DNA of 64,000 bases from Sindora glabra (GCA_020226215.1 CM035232.1:65630184-65694183), one strand, 5' to 3'; positions 1 to 13,524 are shown, counted from the stretch's first letter. Translations and numbers: made by a program. The notes: generated from the sequence alone by a model not told the origin.

Positions 1-852
1 AAGAGCACAACTACTCAAGGCACATATGAAAAAAGAAACTGCATTTCCATATGGAGAAATAATTACATGTTCATATAGGAAAACAAGTGAATGTCAAATG
101 AAAATGGAGACCAGCGAAATAATAATAAGTTACAAAGTGAATATATCTATCAGCTGACTCAGTGACAGACTTTGATTGCAAATAGACAGGCTAAATATCA
201 TAAAAAGATAAAGATAAGCACATTAATGGCAAGCAGAATAAAGCATTTAGAGTGCTTTACAAGTTGCAAGGGACCTAGATAACCAAACTTCATTTTTTTT
301 ATATGGGACCTCAAAACAAGCACAAGTAGCTTCCACAGACCTACAGCTTACTCAACTTTTTACCCCAAAAACAGTCAGTCATCAACTGATTTGCTTCCTC
401 CAAAATGTCTATTTGATTTTATGGTGGTTAGCACCACCAACAACTTGTTTTAGATATTTACTTATACATTTAGCAGTGTGACAAGACATAAAATTTAAAT
501 TCAGAAGAAAATTGGAAACTAAACATTGTCTGATATATGTAACCATTGAAGCGGAGATATGCTTGCGGTCCCTCTAGCAGTCTTTCTCAATTTCAAGATA
601 TTCCTATAAACTTCTGAATTTTGCTAACTGTAGTTGCTGTTACTAGTGGTAGTTTATAACCCTCTATTGTCAATCATAGTAAGGCAAAAATTTTCAATGC
701 ATTACACCAGAAACACTATTCCTCAAAATAAAACACTAAATTTTCCAACTTAATTATTAACAAAGGAAGTAAGATGCTGCGAAGCTGACAACTGAAAAAC
801 ACTTTGATTGGTACAACTCAGAACTGAAAGCAAAAATATCTTGATCCCATAC
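1..852 (-). other. Intron of the peptidyl-tRNA hydrolase gene, no exon recognised
   Basis: The donor after exon 3 (minus strand, GTATGG from 852) opens an intron. No stretch on the minus strand down to base 1 resembles the missing part of the enzyme, such as the HDD-containing block. The interval is therefore read as intron, with the remaining exons outside the window. No other gene was seen here. Confidence 0.6.
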
Positions 853-1278
853 CGATTCACCGCTCAGATTCATGTATGTTTGAGGCTTTGCAAGAAAAAT
901 TGGAAGTTCACCAGCAAAACCTATAATAGATCACCAAAAGTGCATTAGTTTCAGAAGTTAAACAATTCCTAGCTAAAAGATAGGACACAGTTGACAAACC
1001 TTGGCCAAAAATGGCTTTGCAATGAAGGGTGTTCATAGGAATTCCCTGTGATTCAGCAAAAGCATCAATCATCTCAAAACCCACCTGTTTTGAATAAAAC
1101 CTCAGTTAATTAAAATTGAGACTACAAACAGTACAAGAAATTTGGCAACAAACGATGCATTGCTCACATTGTGCCGGGTTCCTTTATACTTATCACCGGG
1201 GTTACCAAGCCCTACAAAAAGCCAAGGCCGTGAAGCAGCAGCAGTACAAAAACAATGCTTACTTAACCTATTTAGCAT
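853..1278 (-). CDS. Peptidyl-tRNA hydrolase, organelle-type, 5' part only (three exons)
   Basis: Peptidyl-tRNA hydrolase releases the peptide from peptidyl-tRNAs that drop off the ribosome; plant members of this bacterial-type family mostly act in plastids or mitochondria. Three coding exons read on the minus strand: 1278-1168 (37 codons), 1084-1000 and 920-853, all with GT donors and AG acceptors and compatible phases. Exon 1 has a short Ser/Ala/Cys-rich leader, then PWLFVGLGNPGDKYKGTRHN. Exon 2 gives VGFEMIDAFAESQG and FGQ. Exon 3 gives FAGELPIFLAKPQTYMNLSG. These include the equivalents of E. coli Asn10 (GNPG), catalytic His20 (TRHN) and Asn68 (YMN). The Asp93 region and the C-terminus are not seen in 1-852 and must lie beyond the window. 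I chose the ATG at 1278 because it gives the short leader usual in plant homologues; the frame is open further upstream but without an ATG. No stops or frameshifts are seen, so it is probably functional. Confidence 0.9.
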
Positions 1279-2500
1279 CTCCTCTGCAGAACTCCAATGG
1301 CATCCACCAAACTGCAACACATTACCTTAAATCCTTACTCTTTTTTTGCACCAAACTGGACTGCCTACAACCAAAACATACAATACATAACAACACCTTA
1401 TTCCTCAACGAGCAAACAATAAAAATCCAATCAGTCATCAGATCTCGAGCCCATCCTCCTCCTTCAATCTCCAAAAACACATTAAAAAGAGAATCAATAA
1501 ATAAAAGGAGTTAAGATATTTTACCTCCAAAGCTTCAAACTTGCAACTTGAGGTATTTCGGCTTCCTTAAGAATCAAATCAACCTTTCTAATTGGAAGGG
1601 GAGCCCTTTCATGGACAAAATTAGATAAAAATAACAATCAGTAATCCAAAAGAATAAAATTCTTATTTACAAAGTGTTAAGAAAATGCTTTTTATCCAAA
1701 TTTTTGTTCTGAACATTTTCTTTCCAATACATAGGCAACTGACATTGGCTGAATGGACAATAAATCCTTCACAGCTGATTAGCCTAGGAAAGCAAAATAT
1801 CGAAAGAAATAACGTCTATGATTAATACCCAACAAAAACATTTTTGAGAACAGACTATCCCACCCACCAGATATAATAAAGCACTTCCGTTAAAAGGATA
1901 AAAAAGGGGAAATTATTGAAACCCTACTGAAGCTACCGCAGGAAAAGAAGGGAAGATGGCAATCAAGATGGATAAATCTTGACTTTCTATAAGTACCTTT
2001 CTCTTTATTTAGAAAAAAAAAAGGAGCAGCCAAGAAAGCTATAGCTCATATCCGGTAAACAACCAAATCAGCAACGGAATTTTCTTCCGCTTCTGCAACA
2101 ACTTCCAAACTTAAACTAGCAAGGTATCCCTTATATTATCTAATTATCAGAGAAATAAGAAAAAGATATTTAAAAAAAAAAGTATGGAAGGAAATAGACA
2201 TAGAGCAACAAAGCAGTCCGAATAGAGAAGTGTAAAAGCTTTGGGGCTACGCTCGTCCTTGTCCCGAAGGTTCAATCTTGATAGAAACAATCGTCATTAA
2301 CGGAAAAAAATAAAAATAAAAATTTCAAAGCAGGCAACCAGAAAGTACAAACGAGGATAAAGGAATTCGAGCAAACAAAGGACAAATGGAACGAACCTGA
2401 GAACCGTCGTGACTGAGTTGACGCGCCGTCGCAGTCCAGATGCTACAGTCGTATCGTGGCTTTATTTGAGAAACCGAGAGAGAAACAGTGACCGCGATAG
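1279..2500 (-). promoter_or_regulatory. 5' leader (with introns) and first non-coding exon of the peptidyl-tRNA hydrolase gene
   Basis: On the minus strand a pyrimidine-rich, relatively GC-rich stretch around 2400-2490 ends in CTCAG followed by GTTCGT (donor at 2396), which fits a non-coding first exon. A TTGCAG acceptor sits at 1312-1317, just before the start codon. A second possible donor (TTGGAG/GTAAAA) near 1527 suggests an extra leader exon of about 60-100 bases. Splicing between these points is inferred only. Base composition is higher in G+C from about 2230 to 2640 than in the flanks, as expected for a plant promoter and leader. Confidence 0.45.
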
Positions 2501-2639
2501 AACTCTCAAAAGGACTAACCCAACGATACTACAGTGATAGTCTCGGGCCGGACGGTACTACATTGTCTTCTTATGACAGCGCTGGGGGACAGTCTTCTTG
2601 ATATACCCTCCTACCCTCCTCCTCTGTATGGAAGCTCGG

Positions 2640-3325
2640 TTTTGTTTCATCGGAAATTTCTCACAGAAAAATGTCAGATATTAATAAAGGAATAATATAT
2701 GATTTGTACACATGATTAAAAAAATGATAATTATAATTATAGTAATAAAAAATATTAAATAAAATATTAAATTTTTTATTTATAAAAGTGGTAATTAATA
2801 TATTCTTTAAAATATTACTAATTTTTTTATTATAATTGTTCAAAAGAATAAACACAATATTCATTTTCTTACGCTCTTTAAAAAGAAACCAAAATGAAAA
2901 AAAGAAGAGAGTCCATATTCATTTTTAGGAGTTATTTAGTTGGCAAAAAGATATTTAGTTGGCAGAAAGTTTAATGGAAAATCAACTTTAAAGGAAATAG
3001 AAAATATGTGAGTTATTTGATTGATTAATTTTTTTCTATTATAGTTCTAACTTTAAATTTTTATAATAAATTAAAATTAAAAAATTATAAATTTAAAAGT
3101 TCATTTTAATTAAAATTTATTTATTTATTAATTTTTTGTTTTATAATTCTGAAGGGGAGTTATAATTATTCTATTAATATTTTTTGAAATTTTAAAATTG
3201 AACCAAATATAATACAAAAAGTAAATTCTTATGAATTAATTATCAATTCCTATCTATCAATCACATAATTCATATTTTTTGTGAAAACTTACTTTTTAAA
3301 AGATTTAATTTCTTACAAAAATTTA
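2640..3325. other. AT-rich spacer upstream of the peptidyl-tRNA hydrolase gene
   Basis: No gene is seen. The only structure is a small tandem duplication at about 2934-2970, where ATTTAGTTGGCA plus A/G-rich sequence occurs twice. Confidence 0.5.
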
Positions 3326-4006
3326 GGGTCTAATTAGTTTGTTGTATAAGAGGGGTATGATAATATAAGTAAATACTATTATGTTATAGCGAGTGTTCAA
3401 ATCTGACATAATATACTACAACAAAATCTAATTAATTTATTTTATACAATTAACATGAGATAAATTAATCATCTTCTTTTGATCTTGCTATGGTAAAATA
3501 ATATTAAAATGAAATTTATTTTTCCTAATTATCCTTAACTTATTGTTATATCACTTCTCCTCTATTAATAATTATTTTTTAACCTAATTTAACCTAACAT
3601 ATTTTATTCATCATTCCTAATTAGTCTTAACCTATTTTCATTTTAAAAATACTAATAAATATTGTTTATATATAAAATAGATAAAATAAAATAAATATAT
3701 CCATTATTATTAATTAAAATGATTATAAGATGTACAAAATTTTATAACTACCAAATATTACAAAATAATTGTGATATAAATTATTTTTTAAATAAGGTAA
3801 ATATTTTTAAATAAAATTTTTAATACTATTTTATTATATACATGTCATATAACAAACAAATAGTAATATAAGTTTATACTACCAAAATACTTATACAATT
3901 ATTTATCAAACAATTGATGGTATTATATTTTTCATCCTCTCATTATCCTATACTATTATATTTACTTATCCTATTATATATTATCCTATCCTCCAAATGA
4001 ATCCTT
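3326..4006. mobile_element. MITE-like element with imperfect terminal inverted repeats
   Basis: The left end contains AGGGGTATGATAATATA followed by AGTAAATACTATTA. The right end, read on the opposite strand, contains GGAGGATAGGATAATATA, then ATAGG, then AGTAAATATAATAG. The two ends are inverted copies of each other, allowing for small gaps. The interior is AT-rich and has no reading frame. This is the form of a non-autonomous DNA transposon of about 0.7 kb. I could not define a target-site duplication, so the superfamily is left open. Confidence 0.4.
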
Positions 4007-5080
4007 ACTTTCTATGTAAACTAAACTATTTCTTAGTTTTTTTTTTTTTTGCAATAATAGTAGTAGTAATCCATTTAATGTACCCATGCAAGATCTTAAT
4101 AAACTACGCATTAATTGTTCATTCCTCTTGCAATATTGGTCAATTAACAAGTTTATTTATAAACTCAAAACATTTATCTAATGGCATAAATTAAACAATT
4201 TGATATACTTAAATATTAATTTCACCTTGTCAATTGATTGAAATTAATTATCACTATTATCCTTAGTAATGGTAGTAGCAAACTAAAAAGCAGATTATTA
4301 TTAATTATTTATATTATTATATAACTTTAAGAGTACAAATAATATGTTAATCATTTATTTAGGTAATGATTATTATATCACTCAAATTTTATAATTAAAA
4401 CTATTAATTAATCTCTTACTTTTACTTTTTTTATAATTTTTTATTCTTCTATCCACTTACAATGTTTAAATAAATGAAAAATATTAAGGTAAATTATTAA
4501 ATCTCACATTAGTAATATCAAATACATACTTATTTTTCACTTGTATATTTTTTTACCATTTATTCTAGTATTACTAGTGAAGAAAATAACAAATAATTAT
4601 AATAAAAATAAAAATAAGGAACTAATAGTATTTGTTATAAATTTTAAAAGTTTTTAATTTTGATTATGAAATTTTATTAAAATTAAATATTTATTATAAA
4701 AAATTATATAATATACATATTGGCATTATTTAATAAGTAAACTCATGGATTTCCACATTATAAGTTACTTAACATTATTTTAACATTATATACAAATCAA
4801 TTAACTAATATTATTTATTATATATTATTAAATTAATGTGCTAACCCATTAAATTGACTAGCCAACATTTACCAATCTTAAGTTTTTATTAAGTTGAGTA
4901 ATTTTAGGCTAGTCCCTTATCATCAAGACCTTATTTTCTCTTCTTTTTTTTATGGTATTACTCGTAGCTAATTCCATGCAGAATCAAGGTATTCTAATGC
5001 CAACATGTAAGATCCAACCTATTTTGACAACTCTAAATTAGATGAGTTTGTTTTGCAATTAAAGCCTAGAATTGTTAATG
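4007..5080. other. AT-rich intergenic DNA, no gene seen
   Basis: Low-complexity A/T sequence with frequent stops in all frames. No recognisable protein, RNA or repeat boundary was found. Confidence 0.5.
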
Positions 5081-5089
5081 TATGTCACT

Positions 5090-7060
5090 TACATCAAAAT
5101 TATTTACTAATCCTACTTTAGTAAGTAGTAAAGTAAGTTCAAGTCAAATTATAAATGAATAGAAATCAATTGGTGAAAATAAATGCAAACAACGAGATTT
5201 AACTCACAATTCAAATGAAACTAAATATAAATAAAACATAGGAAATCTACAATAATACTCTAATTCTCAAATGAAACTAAATACTCCAATTCTCAGATTT
5301 ATCTAGACTCTAAACAAGTTTAATCTTAACTCAATTACACAACCAATGAATGCCCTTAAATCAGCAATAATTATGCAAGTTTCTAATGTTGATTAATCAA
5401 AACAAGCTCCTAATTAATATCTTATTACTAATATCAATCCAAAAAAAGTGTCTGAACCTAATTAATATTAGCTTTAAGCGTCTAGAATAAGGTTAAGACC
5501 AAATTAATAAGTTTTAAAGCAAAAATTGCAAAACTTGTTCTCTATTTTTCTTTAACATCCAACAATTTTACAAGTAAAAATTATAAACATTTAATTGTTA
5601 CTAAAAACAATCAATCACAACAATCCTACATGTAAGAAGTAAATGTAATTAATTGTATAACATTAGATTACAAAACACAATTAACCAATGAACCTTATTT
5701 GCTAATCATTTAAGTAATCAACAATCAATTAAAGAACAAAAACTAAGAGATAATTGAATCATAAGTAAAATAAAAAGCAAGATCTCATAACCAAATTGAA
5801 TAGGAGTGATAACATCTTGAATTGTCTAAAGAAATCAACTACTCATTGTGGTTTGGAAGAAAAAAAATGGAAATGAGAGAATTAAAAGTGGTCAGGGGTA
5901 TCTCGAGCCAATGGGTAGGTTTTTACTTAAAATTATGTGTTATGTATTAACCTAAGCTCGGCCAAGACAAAATTTTATTTTTAAGCTCAAAACCTAACTC
6001 ATGCCTTGAACATCTTTAAATTTTTAAAATTTTAAATCCATAATTATATTTTTATAAATAATTTAGATAGCTTTTTTTGTAAAAATATGTTTTAGTAAAA
6101 TAATAAGATATTTAAACATGTATAATTATTAATAATGTAAAATAAAATATTTTTTCTAAAACTTAATGACTTATAACTATTATATGTATTATATGTCAAA
6201 TATATTTATAATATATATTTCTTTGCTTTGGGTCTAGTTTACTTAATTGTATTTTATGTTGGCTTGAATTTGGCATAATTAATAATCAGGCTTTAAAAAA
6301 AGGCATGATTATTATTTGGGCCTAATTTTTAATTTCTAAACCTAAATTTTTTTCAAGTTAAGCTAGCAAGCCATCTAGCCCATCCTCAAGTTTAAAGAAA
6401 ATGCTATCTATAATTGTTGTCCTACTTTTGGAGGCTAATAATCTATTAAGTCCAATATCTCTAGTAGAAACCCTACTCAAGCTAAAATAGGCTAACTTTT
6501 AGGGTTACAATAGATTGAGCCTTATTTAATTTAGAGGTTCATAACTTAATTTACAAAATAAAACATCAAGATAGTTTATTATAGTGAAATCCCATAGGTT
6601 AATTTCTAATCACTATTTGAGCATCAAAGTCATGTAGTTTCATTAATATTAAAACATAAAAGTTGTTAAATTCAACCTAAGCTAAACATTTAGCTTTAAT
6701 TTAACACCATTTTGATTCTTTGAGCTCTAAATATAGTCTAAAAACTAAGACTAGGTTAGGTTGGAAAGCAACATTACTTTAACTTTTAAGTCAAATTTGA
6801 ATCTCTAAATGACTAAAATAGGTTCTTGCCTTTTAACACAAAATTTGTATAGTTGCCTTTTAGCTTTCTAAACATATAATGATCATCCTAATGATACCAT
6901 TAGAATTTTAATCATGACAAAAAATTTGAAACAATGCTAAAATCTAACATTAATTAAATAATTCAATTTCATTCCAAAACTATGACCTAATCACAAAACA
7001 AGGCTAATTTCACTAAATTAGCACATGTGACACTTGAAGAGCCATAGGAGAAAATAATTA
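5090..7060. repeat. Dispersed repeat, copy A (probably retrotransposon-derived), with an internal insertion
   Basis: Several stretches match 37950-39360 at reduced identity and in the same order. Examples are the AAGCAAGATCTCATAACC region (near 5775) against GTCAAGATCTCACAATCC (near 38617), the stretch near 6730-6770 against 39030-39075, and the tail near 6940-7060 against 39240-39350. No protein is coded. An AT-rich block at about 5890-6385 has no equivalent in copy B and looks like a later insertion. Family unknown; the layout suggests an LTR or other non-coding part of a retroelement. Confidence 0.45.
5890..6385. mobile_element. AT-rich insertion inside repeat copy A, possible MITE
   Basis: The left end starts near CAGGGGTATCTCGAGCCAAT and the right end contains AGCCATCTAGCCCATCCTC. 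Read in reverse, the right end gives GGATGGGCTAGATGGCT, which weakly mirrors the left end. The middle is nearly all A/T. The block interrupts the homology between the two dispersed repeat copies. The boundaries and superfamily are uncertain. Confidence 0.25.
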
Positions 7061-7859
7061 TAAAAATATTTTGGACATCAATTATAAAAATAATGGAAAA
7101 TATGAATATACATAGTCTATGTTACAAAGAGATTGAAGGTATAAATTAACTAACAACATAAATACATAAACATTTTGTAACAGATAAAACATCTCATAAT
7201 CCTTTTCTTGCAAGAAATTTTTATTTTTGTAAATTTAAAGGATTAAAGTTTAAAAAAATAGAGAAATAATGAAATAATTAAAGAATAGGTCTTGGAGATT
7301 TTAAGATTATTAGTAAAAAATCAAACTAAGGATTTGAGGAGAAGGCAAGTGAAAATAAAAAGTTCACTATATGAGAGAGTAGTTATAATTCTCTATTCAA
7401 TTAGCATAAGAATTACCTTTCTTGCAAGTATGTAAAACTACCACCTCCTATCTAAGTTGCAATGAATTATTGATCATTTAAACATGATCATTCTCTTTGT
7501 ATTTTAAGTTTATTAGGCACTAAGATAAAACCTTAAAATCACATTCAAACTATACTTTCCTAAAACCTAGGTCTTCCATACTTTGAAGCCCATATAATGC
7601 ACCCTAACTTTCAACTTAAAAGGTAAAATAAGAGCCAAGAGGTTTAGCATATTCATAACTAATTCATATACACATTCGTGATTAAACCACCACAACTAAA
7701 GGTGAAGGTACTTAATTTAAAAGCTCTATTAAAGCTAACTTTGACTTTAATTACAAGGGAGGTTGTTAAAAAAATCTCTAACATCCTAAAAATTCATTAA
7801 AACATCTGATGAGGCTACCAAAACTATAAGTAACTTCATTAGAATAAACTAAAATAATG
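7061..7859. other. Unassigned AT-rich DNA
   Basis: No coding sequence or clear repeat was recognised between the dispersed repeat and the solo LTR. Confidence 0.4.
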
Positions 7860-7864
7860 CTTAT

Positions 7865-9688
7865 TGTAATGTCTTGAATTTTTAATTTTATCATTTTAAT
7901 CTCTAAATTCTAAGATCGTAAAAATAAAGAGCACATTTGAATTAGCTTGGTAGGTGAATATTAAGTTGAAAGAAATTAAGTGTAAGTGTAATCAAAATTT
8001 TGAAGGAAAAATGGTAGTAGGAAAAGAATTAATTTCTCTAAATAGTATAGATGATTAGAGGAAGTTAGAAAATCCTAAAAATGGGAGTTGTATAAATCTG
8101 ACAATGTGAGGAATTTCAAACAGACAAAAACCCTATGGATCAAATTGTAACAGTACAAAATCGGTGGGAGTTAAAGTATGAATAACCAAGAATTTAGGAT
8201 CTAATATGAATAACTAAGAATTTGGGGTCTAGTATGTAATTCCATAAAGTATGACCAATAAACACATGATAAGTGTCATTATTAGAAGAAAATGGCAAGA
8301 ATAGCCTTACTAATTGGTGAAAAAAATACTAAAATACCCTTTAAAATTTTAAAATTGACCAAAATACCCTTAAAACTTCATGAAAACTCTTTCTTCTTCT
8401 CCATTTCTCCTTGAAGCCATGGATGACTCCATGAAAATAGCTTGGAGCGTGTGAGTGAGAGAAAAAAGAGAGAAAAATTTTCTCTTAGCTTTTTCACCCA
8501 AAAATAGTGGGAATTAGGCTTAGGTGTAGAAGACAAAGTTGCTCCTCTCATCAAGCTCTATCTATTGGTGTGTTTAGATTGAAGAAACCTCAAGTTTGAT
8601 CAAGTTTGGTGAGCTCTAAGTAAGGATTCTCAAGTTGCTCCAAGAGACTAAGAAGTGATAAGTTGGAAAGGCAAAAGGAATTATAAATAAGTTTTTTAAG
8701 TAACGGTAAAGGAAACATCACTATTGGAAGCTTTTAAAAGGTGATGCTTCTAAAGGCCCTCTTGACAAAGGAGAATAATGTTTTGAAGTTGTATTAAAAA
8801 TGTTTATAAAGTTTGTGATGTTAGTATGTGATGGATATATGTTTTGTAAGTTGAAATTTTTGTATAACTATATGACCCTTGCCTATATTATATGAAATAT
8901 ATAAATTTGATGTATTGTGAGTTAGTTTGGAGTAGAAGGCAACTAAGTATGCAATATGTGTGAAATTGGAAATGACCAAATGAATAGTAAATGATCAAAT
9001 AAACAGTGAATTCGTAGGCAGTGAGAAGAGTATGTTTGCAGGGAGTTTTGGTTAAGTTTTGATGCTCTAAAAATTATGATAAAATTCAGGAGTGAACTTA
9101 ATTTATTTATCATTCTATGCCAAAATTCATCTTAAAATAAGCTTTTATGCTATGTGAATTTATTACACGTTTTGGACTGCCCTGTTACCATCGCAGTTCT
9201 GAGTACTAATTGTAACTCAGTGATCAGAAGAAGTAAATGAATGAATTTTGATCTGAAAATTTTATGTCAAGTATATAACATGTTAACCAAGTCCCATACC
9301 AAATTTTAGCTTATTCGGACTTTATTTACCTCCTGAACTAAGGGCTTACTTTTATAGTTGTGAATTATGGACAGCACTGGGACAGGAACACTTTACTGTG
9401 AGTTTTGAAAGGCCTTATGATGTCTAAATTATGTGAAATTTTTACAGGATGTAGTTAACATGTGAAAGGTTCATAGGATTAAATTTAATGATTTTTGGAG
9501 TTCCGAAACATAGTGTTTCATATTTTTGAAGTTGGTTTAGTAACTCTAGAAATGAGTAGAAATTTTCTGAAATTCAAAATCTGTAATATTTTGTTTCACA
9601 GAATCTTAAATTGGCTTCAAAAAGACCTAATTGTCCAGTAATTACCTATTTAATGAGGATTAAGGTGTTAATAAGTAAGAGAGTTATA
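7865..9688. mobile_element. Solo LTR of a Ty3/gypsy-like retrotransposon
   Basis: The block begins TGTAATGTCTTGAATTTTT, which resembles the start of many plant gypsy LTRs (TGTRACGTCCCGAATTTT type), and ends GAGAGTTATA, a decayed form of a TTACA end. The five bases before it (7860-7864) and after it (9689-9693) are both CTTAT, the size of duplication made by LTR-retrotransposon integrase. Inside are features common in such LTRs: a repeated 'aaaatacccttt' stretch and a pyrimidine-rich leader near 8385-8420. No internal gag or pol adjoins either side, so recombination between two LTRs probably removed the body. Confidence 0.6.
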
Positions 9689-10057
9689 CTTATAGGATTA
9701 CTTAGTCCCACATAAGAGTTTGAATGCATAATTTTATTACTCTTAGATCATAAAAACTAACACCTAATAGCCTATACAATAGACCAATATAAAAAAGAAA
9801 CCTTATATAAGTTTTTATTTACCTATAATTAATAAAATTTTGCAAATTAGATAAACTAGCCTCTACCAGATAATTAGAAGGGATGAAAATTTTCTAAACA
9901 AATGAAGTATGATAACAATCTCATAAAGCATAGGGTTATTGTTTTCTACTTAATATAAACATGAATCTATATTAAAGAGTTACCTTGAGCCTGAAGAGTA
10001 ATAAATTAGATCATTTTAAAAGAATATGGTTTAGTTAGTTGCAATCATAAAGACAAA

Positions 10058-10170
10058 TATTATAAGAAAATAGTAATTTAGCAAAGGACATAGGTTCTCT
10101 AGCTAATTTAAACGTTTAGCAAAGGATTAGAGAGGGATTAGAAAAGGAATATTGAGAAAACTCATTTCAA
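10058..10170 (+). repeat. Left terminal and subterminal repeats of the CACTA element
   Basis: TATTATAAGAAAA (degenerate CACTA terminus) is followed within 100 bases by two copies of the TTTAGCAAAGGA motif and a related GAGAGGGATTAG stretch. Transposase-binding subterminal repeats of this kind are a family hallmark. Confidence 0.65.
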
Positions 10171-13100
10171 AATTTTAAAGTAGTTTTCAAGGCATTTAGG
10201 AGAGATATGTCCCTCGTTAAAAGCCTTGTTATTTGATTGTGGGAATGGCCTACTTTTATGGATTTTTTTTGCACGTTCATAGGCTATTCAATGAAGGATA
10301 GGCTTAGGATTTAGGCCTTACTATTTTTTTAGTGAGTGACATTGTAAAATGAAAAAATAAATAAAACTAGTGTTTGCATTTAAAATTGTCACTTATAAAT
10401 AGAAAAAACCCAAATCGCTGCCAAGGACTTCAAGAAAGCTCCACATATTACTGTGGCAAAATCCGTTATTTAAGGTAGATTCTAACAAGTTTATGGCAAA
10501 AGAAAAGGGTGAGTGATAGCAATTAGACTCCAATAAGGTGAAACTCCCTTATTTTAGCTAAAATGCTCTACCATTGATGCTTAGTGCTTTGCTAGGACTC
10601 TATAATTGAATGTTATGTTTGTTTTGTCCATATTTAAGGCTTTATTTTTCATTAATTACACTTTAGTGCTAAAATTTCTTCAAAAATTCTTTATTTTGTA
10701 TTTAATGAATAATTAGTTATTAAGCTTCTCTATTTCTTGCTGTTGAAGCACTATTAGATTAACTTTGTTGTGCTTATTTTGTTATTCATGCATTACTTTG
10801 TTAATATTTCAACTCTATTGGTTTAAGTGATTGAATGTTGCCTTCCCTTATTGCTAGTTTATGTTTCTATATCTATGAAATTAATAAAATGTCTAAATAA
10901 GCATGCCACCATGTTTTGTGCATCAATTCAATATTCAAATGTGAACATTATTCATAGTTTTATGAATATTGTCATTTTTCTACTTTTATCTTAATACTAA
11001 TATTCTTCTACTCTGAGAGAATGACAAAGTTAGAGTAAAAGGCATAAATGATTAATTTATTTTCTAAAATACTGTCATTCATAGTTTGAAAGTTATTTTT
11101 TGAGCACCAAATGCTAATAATTGACTAATTAATATTTTAAATAGACATGGCATAAGTAAAGTATAACTAAGGGAGTTTTATAACTAAGGAAGTTTTAGAT
11201 TATCCTCAATCATGAGCAGTGTTACAGAATAAAAGCACTATATATAAAGCTATTTTAGAAGAGTTTATCAAGTTCAAATAAAAAAATGGTTAAAATAATG
11301 TCCTTGATAAGCCGAGTATCACTAAGTATCTTTTCAATTCAATTCTCTTTGCATCCCATCCTTGCCTATCATTTGGCTTACTTTTTTTTAACTTAACAAA
11401 GATCTATTCAACACCAGCTTAAACATACTTCATTTATTTGCCATTTTCATGCTATCCCACGAGTTGCTATACATAATACTTATCTATTGCTTTTGGCTAG
11501 GTCTTTGTTAGTTTTATCATGGGAAATTATTTTGAACTCTGCCTAAAAGATAGTTATATTTGGGAAACCATATGGCTTTTAATTTTAAGCTCACTCATTT
11601 TCCTTTATTTTTGCACTTAAGTATAGTTTCTTTTTTTATCCAATGCATGCTTTAACAAATTTCCTTATTCTAAGCTTGATTCAAAGTCTGTTAGGATTAA
11701 AGAGGGAGCTATTTTCTTAACATACAATAGCTTTATAGCATCTTTTCCAACAACTTGTGTAATGGAGTGAATTAGACCTTGATAATCATTTGTTTTTTTA
11801 ATGAAGTATGAACAACCTAATTTTTTTAATAAAAAAGATATTAGATGATTCCATAAATTTCTTTGTTAAAAATATTATTTAATGCCAATTATTATAATGA
11901 TTGATTTTCCAGACGTAACTTTTTAATAATGCATTAAGTATTGTTTGGTTTCAATTTATGTTTTAGTATGATAGCTTGATAAGGGTCAATGACTTTATTG
12001 TAGTGTCACAAAGTAAAAAATTTAGTTCTTGAATCTGGTAATCAACCAACATGAACAAGCAAAGTAGTTCTTGATATCCAAGCTTGTTCTTTATATTGAA
12101 TTTCTTGCAATAATCATTAACTTTGGCTTATAAAATTGTAAATTTTCAATTTTATTAGAAATATGAGCTTTTAGGGAGATATATTATATTTTTTCCTATT
12201 AAAAGTTTTAGTCCAATAATCTAGTTTTAACTTATTCAAGTTTTAGCATTTCTTTATGTGGATAATAAAATTTATTAAATGAATTCTAAAATACAAGCCT
12301 AAGTGAATAGTATGATATCTATAAACTCATCAAATATTACTAACTTTTAGTATTTATAGCATACATAACCATATAACTTATGAAATGCCTTTTAGTTTAT
12401 AAAATGGAATTTGTAAAATGCAAGTCTAATTGTTGTCATGCTCCTTTGAAGTTTTATTTAAGTTAAATTATGTAATTTGTACTATTACCCTAACTATATG
12501 TTACCTTAAATTTTTTATAAATGAAATTAGCTTGAGCTAAATTATGTAATTTGTATTATTGTCATGCTCCCTTACATTTTATTTTTCACCATATTAGAAA
12601 GATCTAAAATTAGTTTGCAATCTAGTTTTTCTTTAGATTGTTCTATTAATCAAAATTTACTTTAAGATCAAATGGTTTGTGGTAAGCTCTCTACTTTTTG
12701 AATTTAATCATACAATCTATTGTATTTTTCATTAGATATGCATTTTTTTGTTCAAAATGCTTACCATGATGGTTTCTGTGTCTTTCATTTATACAAAATG
12801 CTATATTGTCTGTTCAAGTTTCAAAACTAAAAAAATATTAATATAATCTCTAATATGCCTATCATTACAAATAGATGCCTATAATTTTTAGTGCCTATTT
12901 GAAATGTATTTTTTTTCCTCGCTAATGTAGACAAATTACTTACATAAAGAGGTTATGATGAATAATTGCAAAGCTTCTTCTCTATGTCCCAAACCTAATA
13001 GTAAAGTTTCTTTTGAATAATTTTTTAATGAATTAAGTGTTTACTAAACATTATATACATATATATTCAAATGGTGAATCTTGATAAAGGAACAATACTA

Positions 13101-13500
13101 ACAAATGGGAGTAAAGGTTATATGTAATATTTATCTCCATATGGTTATTGTAACTATGATACATAAATGTTTAAACATTATACTAATACCAATTTAACTG
13201 TCATATGTGCAATATATAATGAAAATAAAAAGTTAGGATGTGAATAGTGAAGTACCATCACTCTTTAGCTTAAGTATGGCATGCACATACTTATAAATAA
13301 GAAAGCACTTTAAATTATTTAGAATATACTTACAAACCCCCTTTCTTAAGTTATTCCCCCATTTGTATATATTAGTGCCCATAGTTATTGCTCAAAATCA
13401 AGAAACAAGCAAACACATATATACATTTAATGCTTTTATAGTCTTCAAATAAGTTATATCAAATTGCATATGTAATAGATTCATGGAAAGGCCAGAGTGT
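10171..13500 (+). other. 5' internal part of the CACTA element, no gene recognised
   Basis: About 3.3 kb between the left terminus and the first transposase homology. It is AT-rich with stops in all frames. A partial local duplication near 12425-12580 repeats TTGTCATGCTCC and AAATTATGTAATTTGTA. It may hold the element's promoter and leader plus later insertions, but none could be proved. Confidence 0.4.
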
Positions 13501-13524
13501 GCTTAAATGTACACTAAATGACAT

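Noticed and set aside
1116..1514. Open frames on the plus strand over the peptidyl-tRNA hydrolase exon (1116-1514 and 1142-1330)
   Set aside because: They lie antisense to an exon with clear family motifs and show no protein resemblance.
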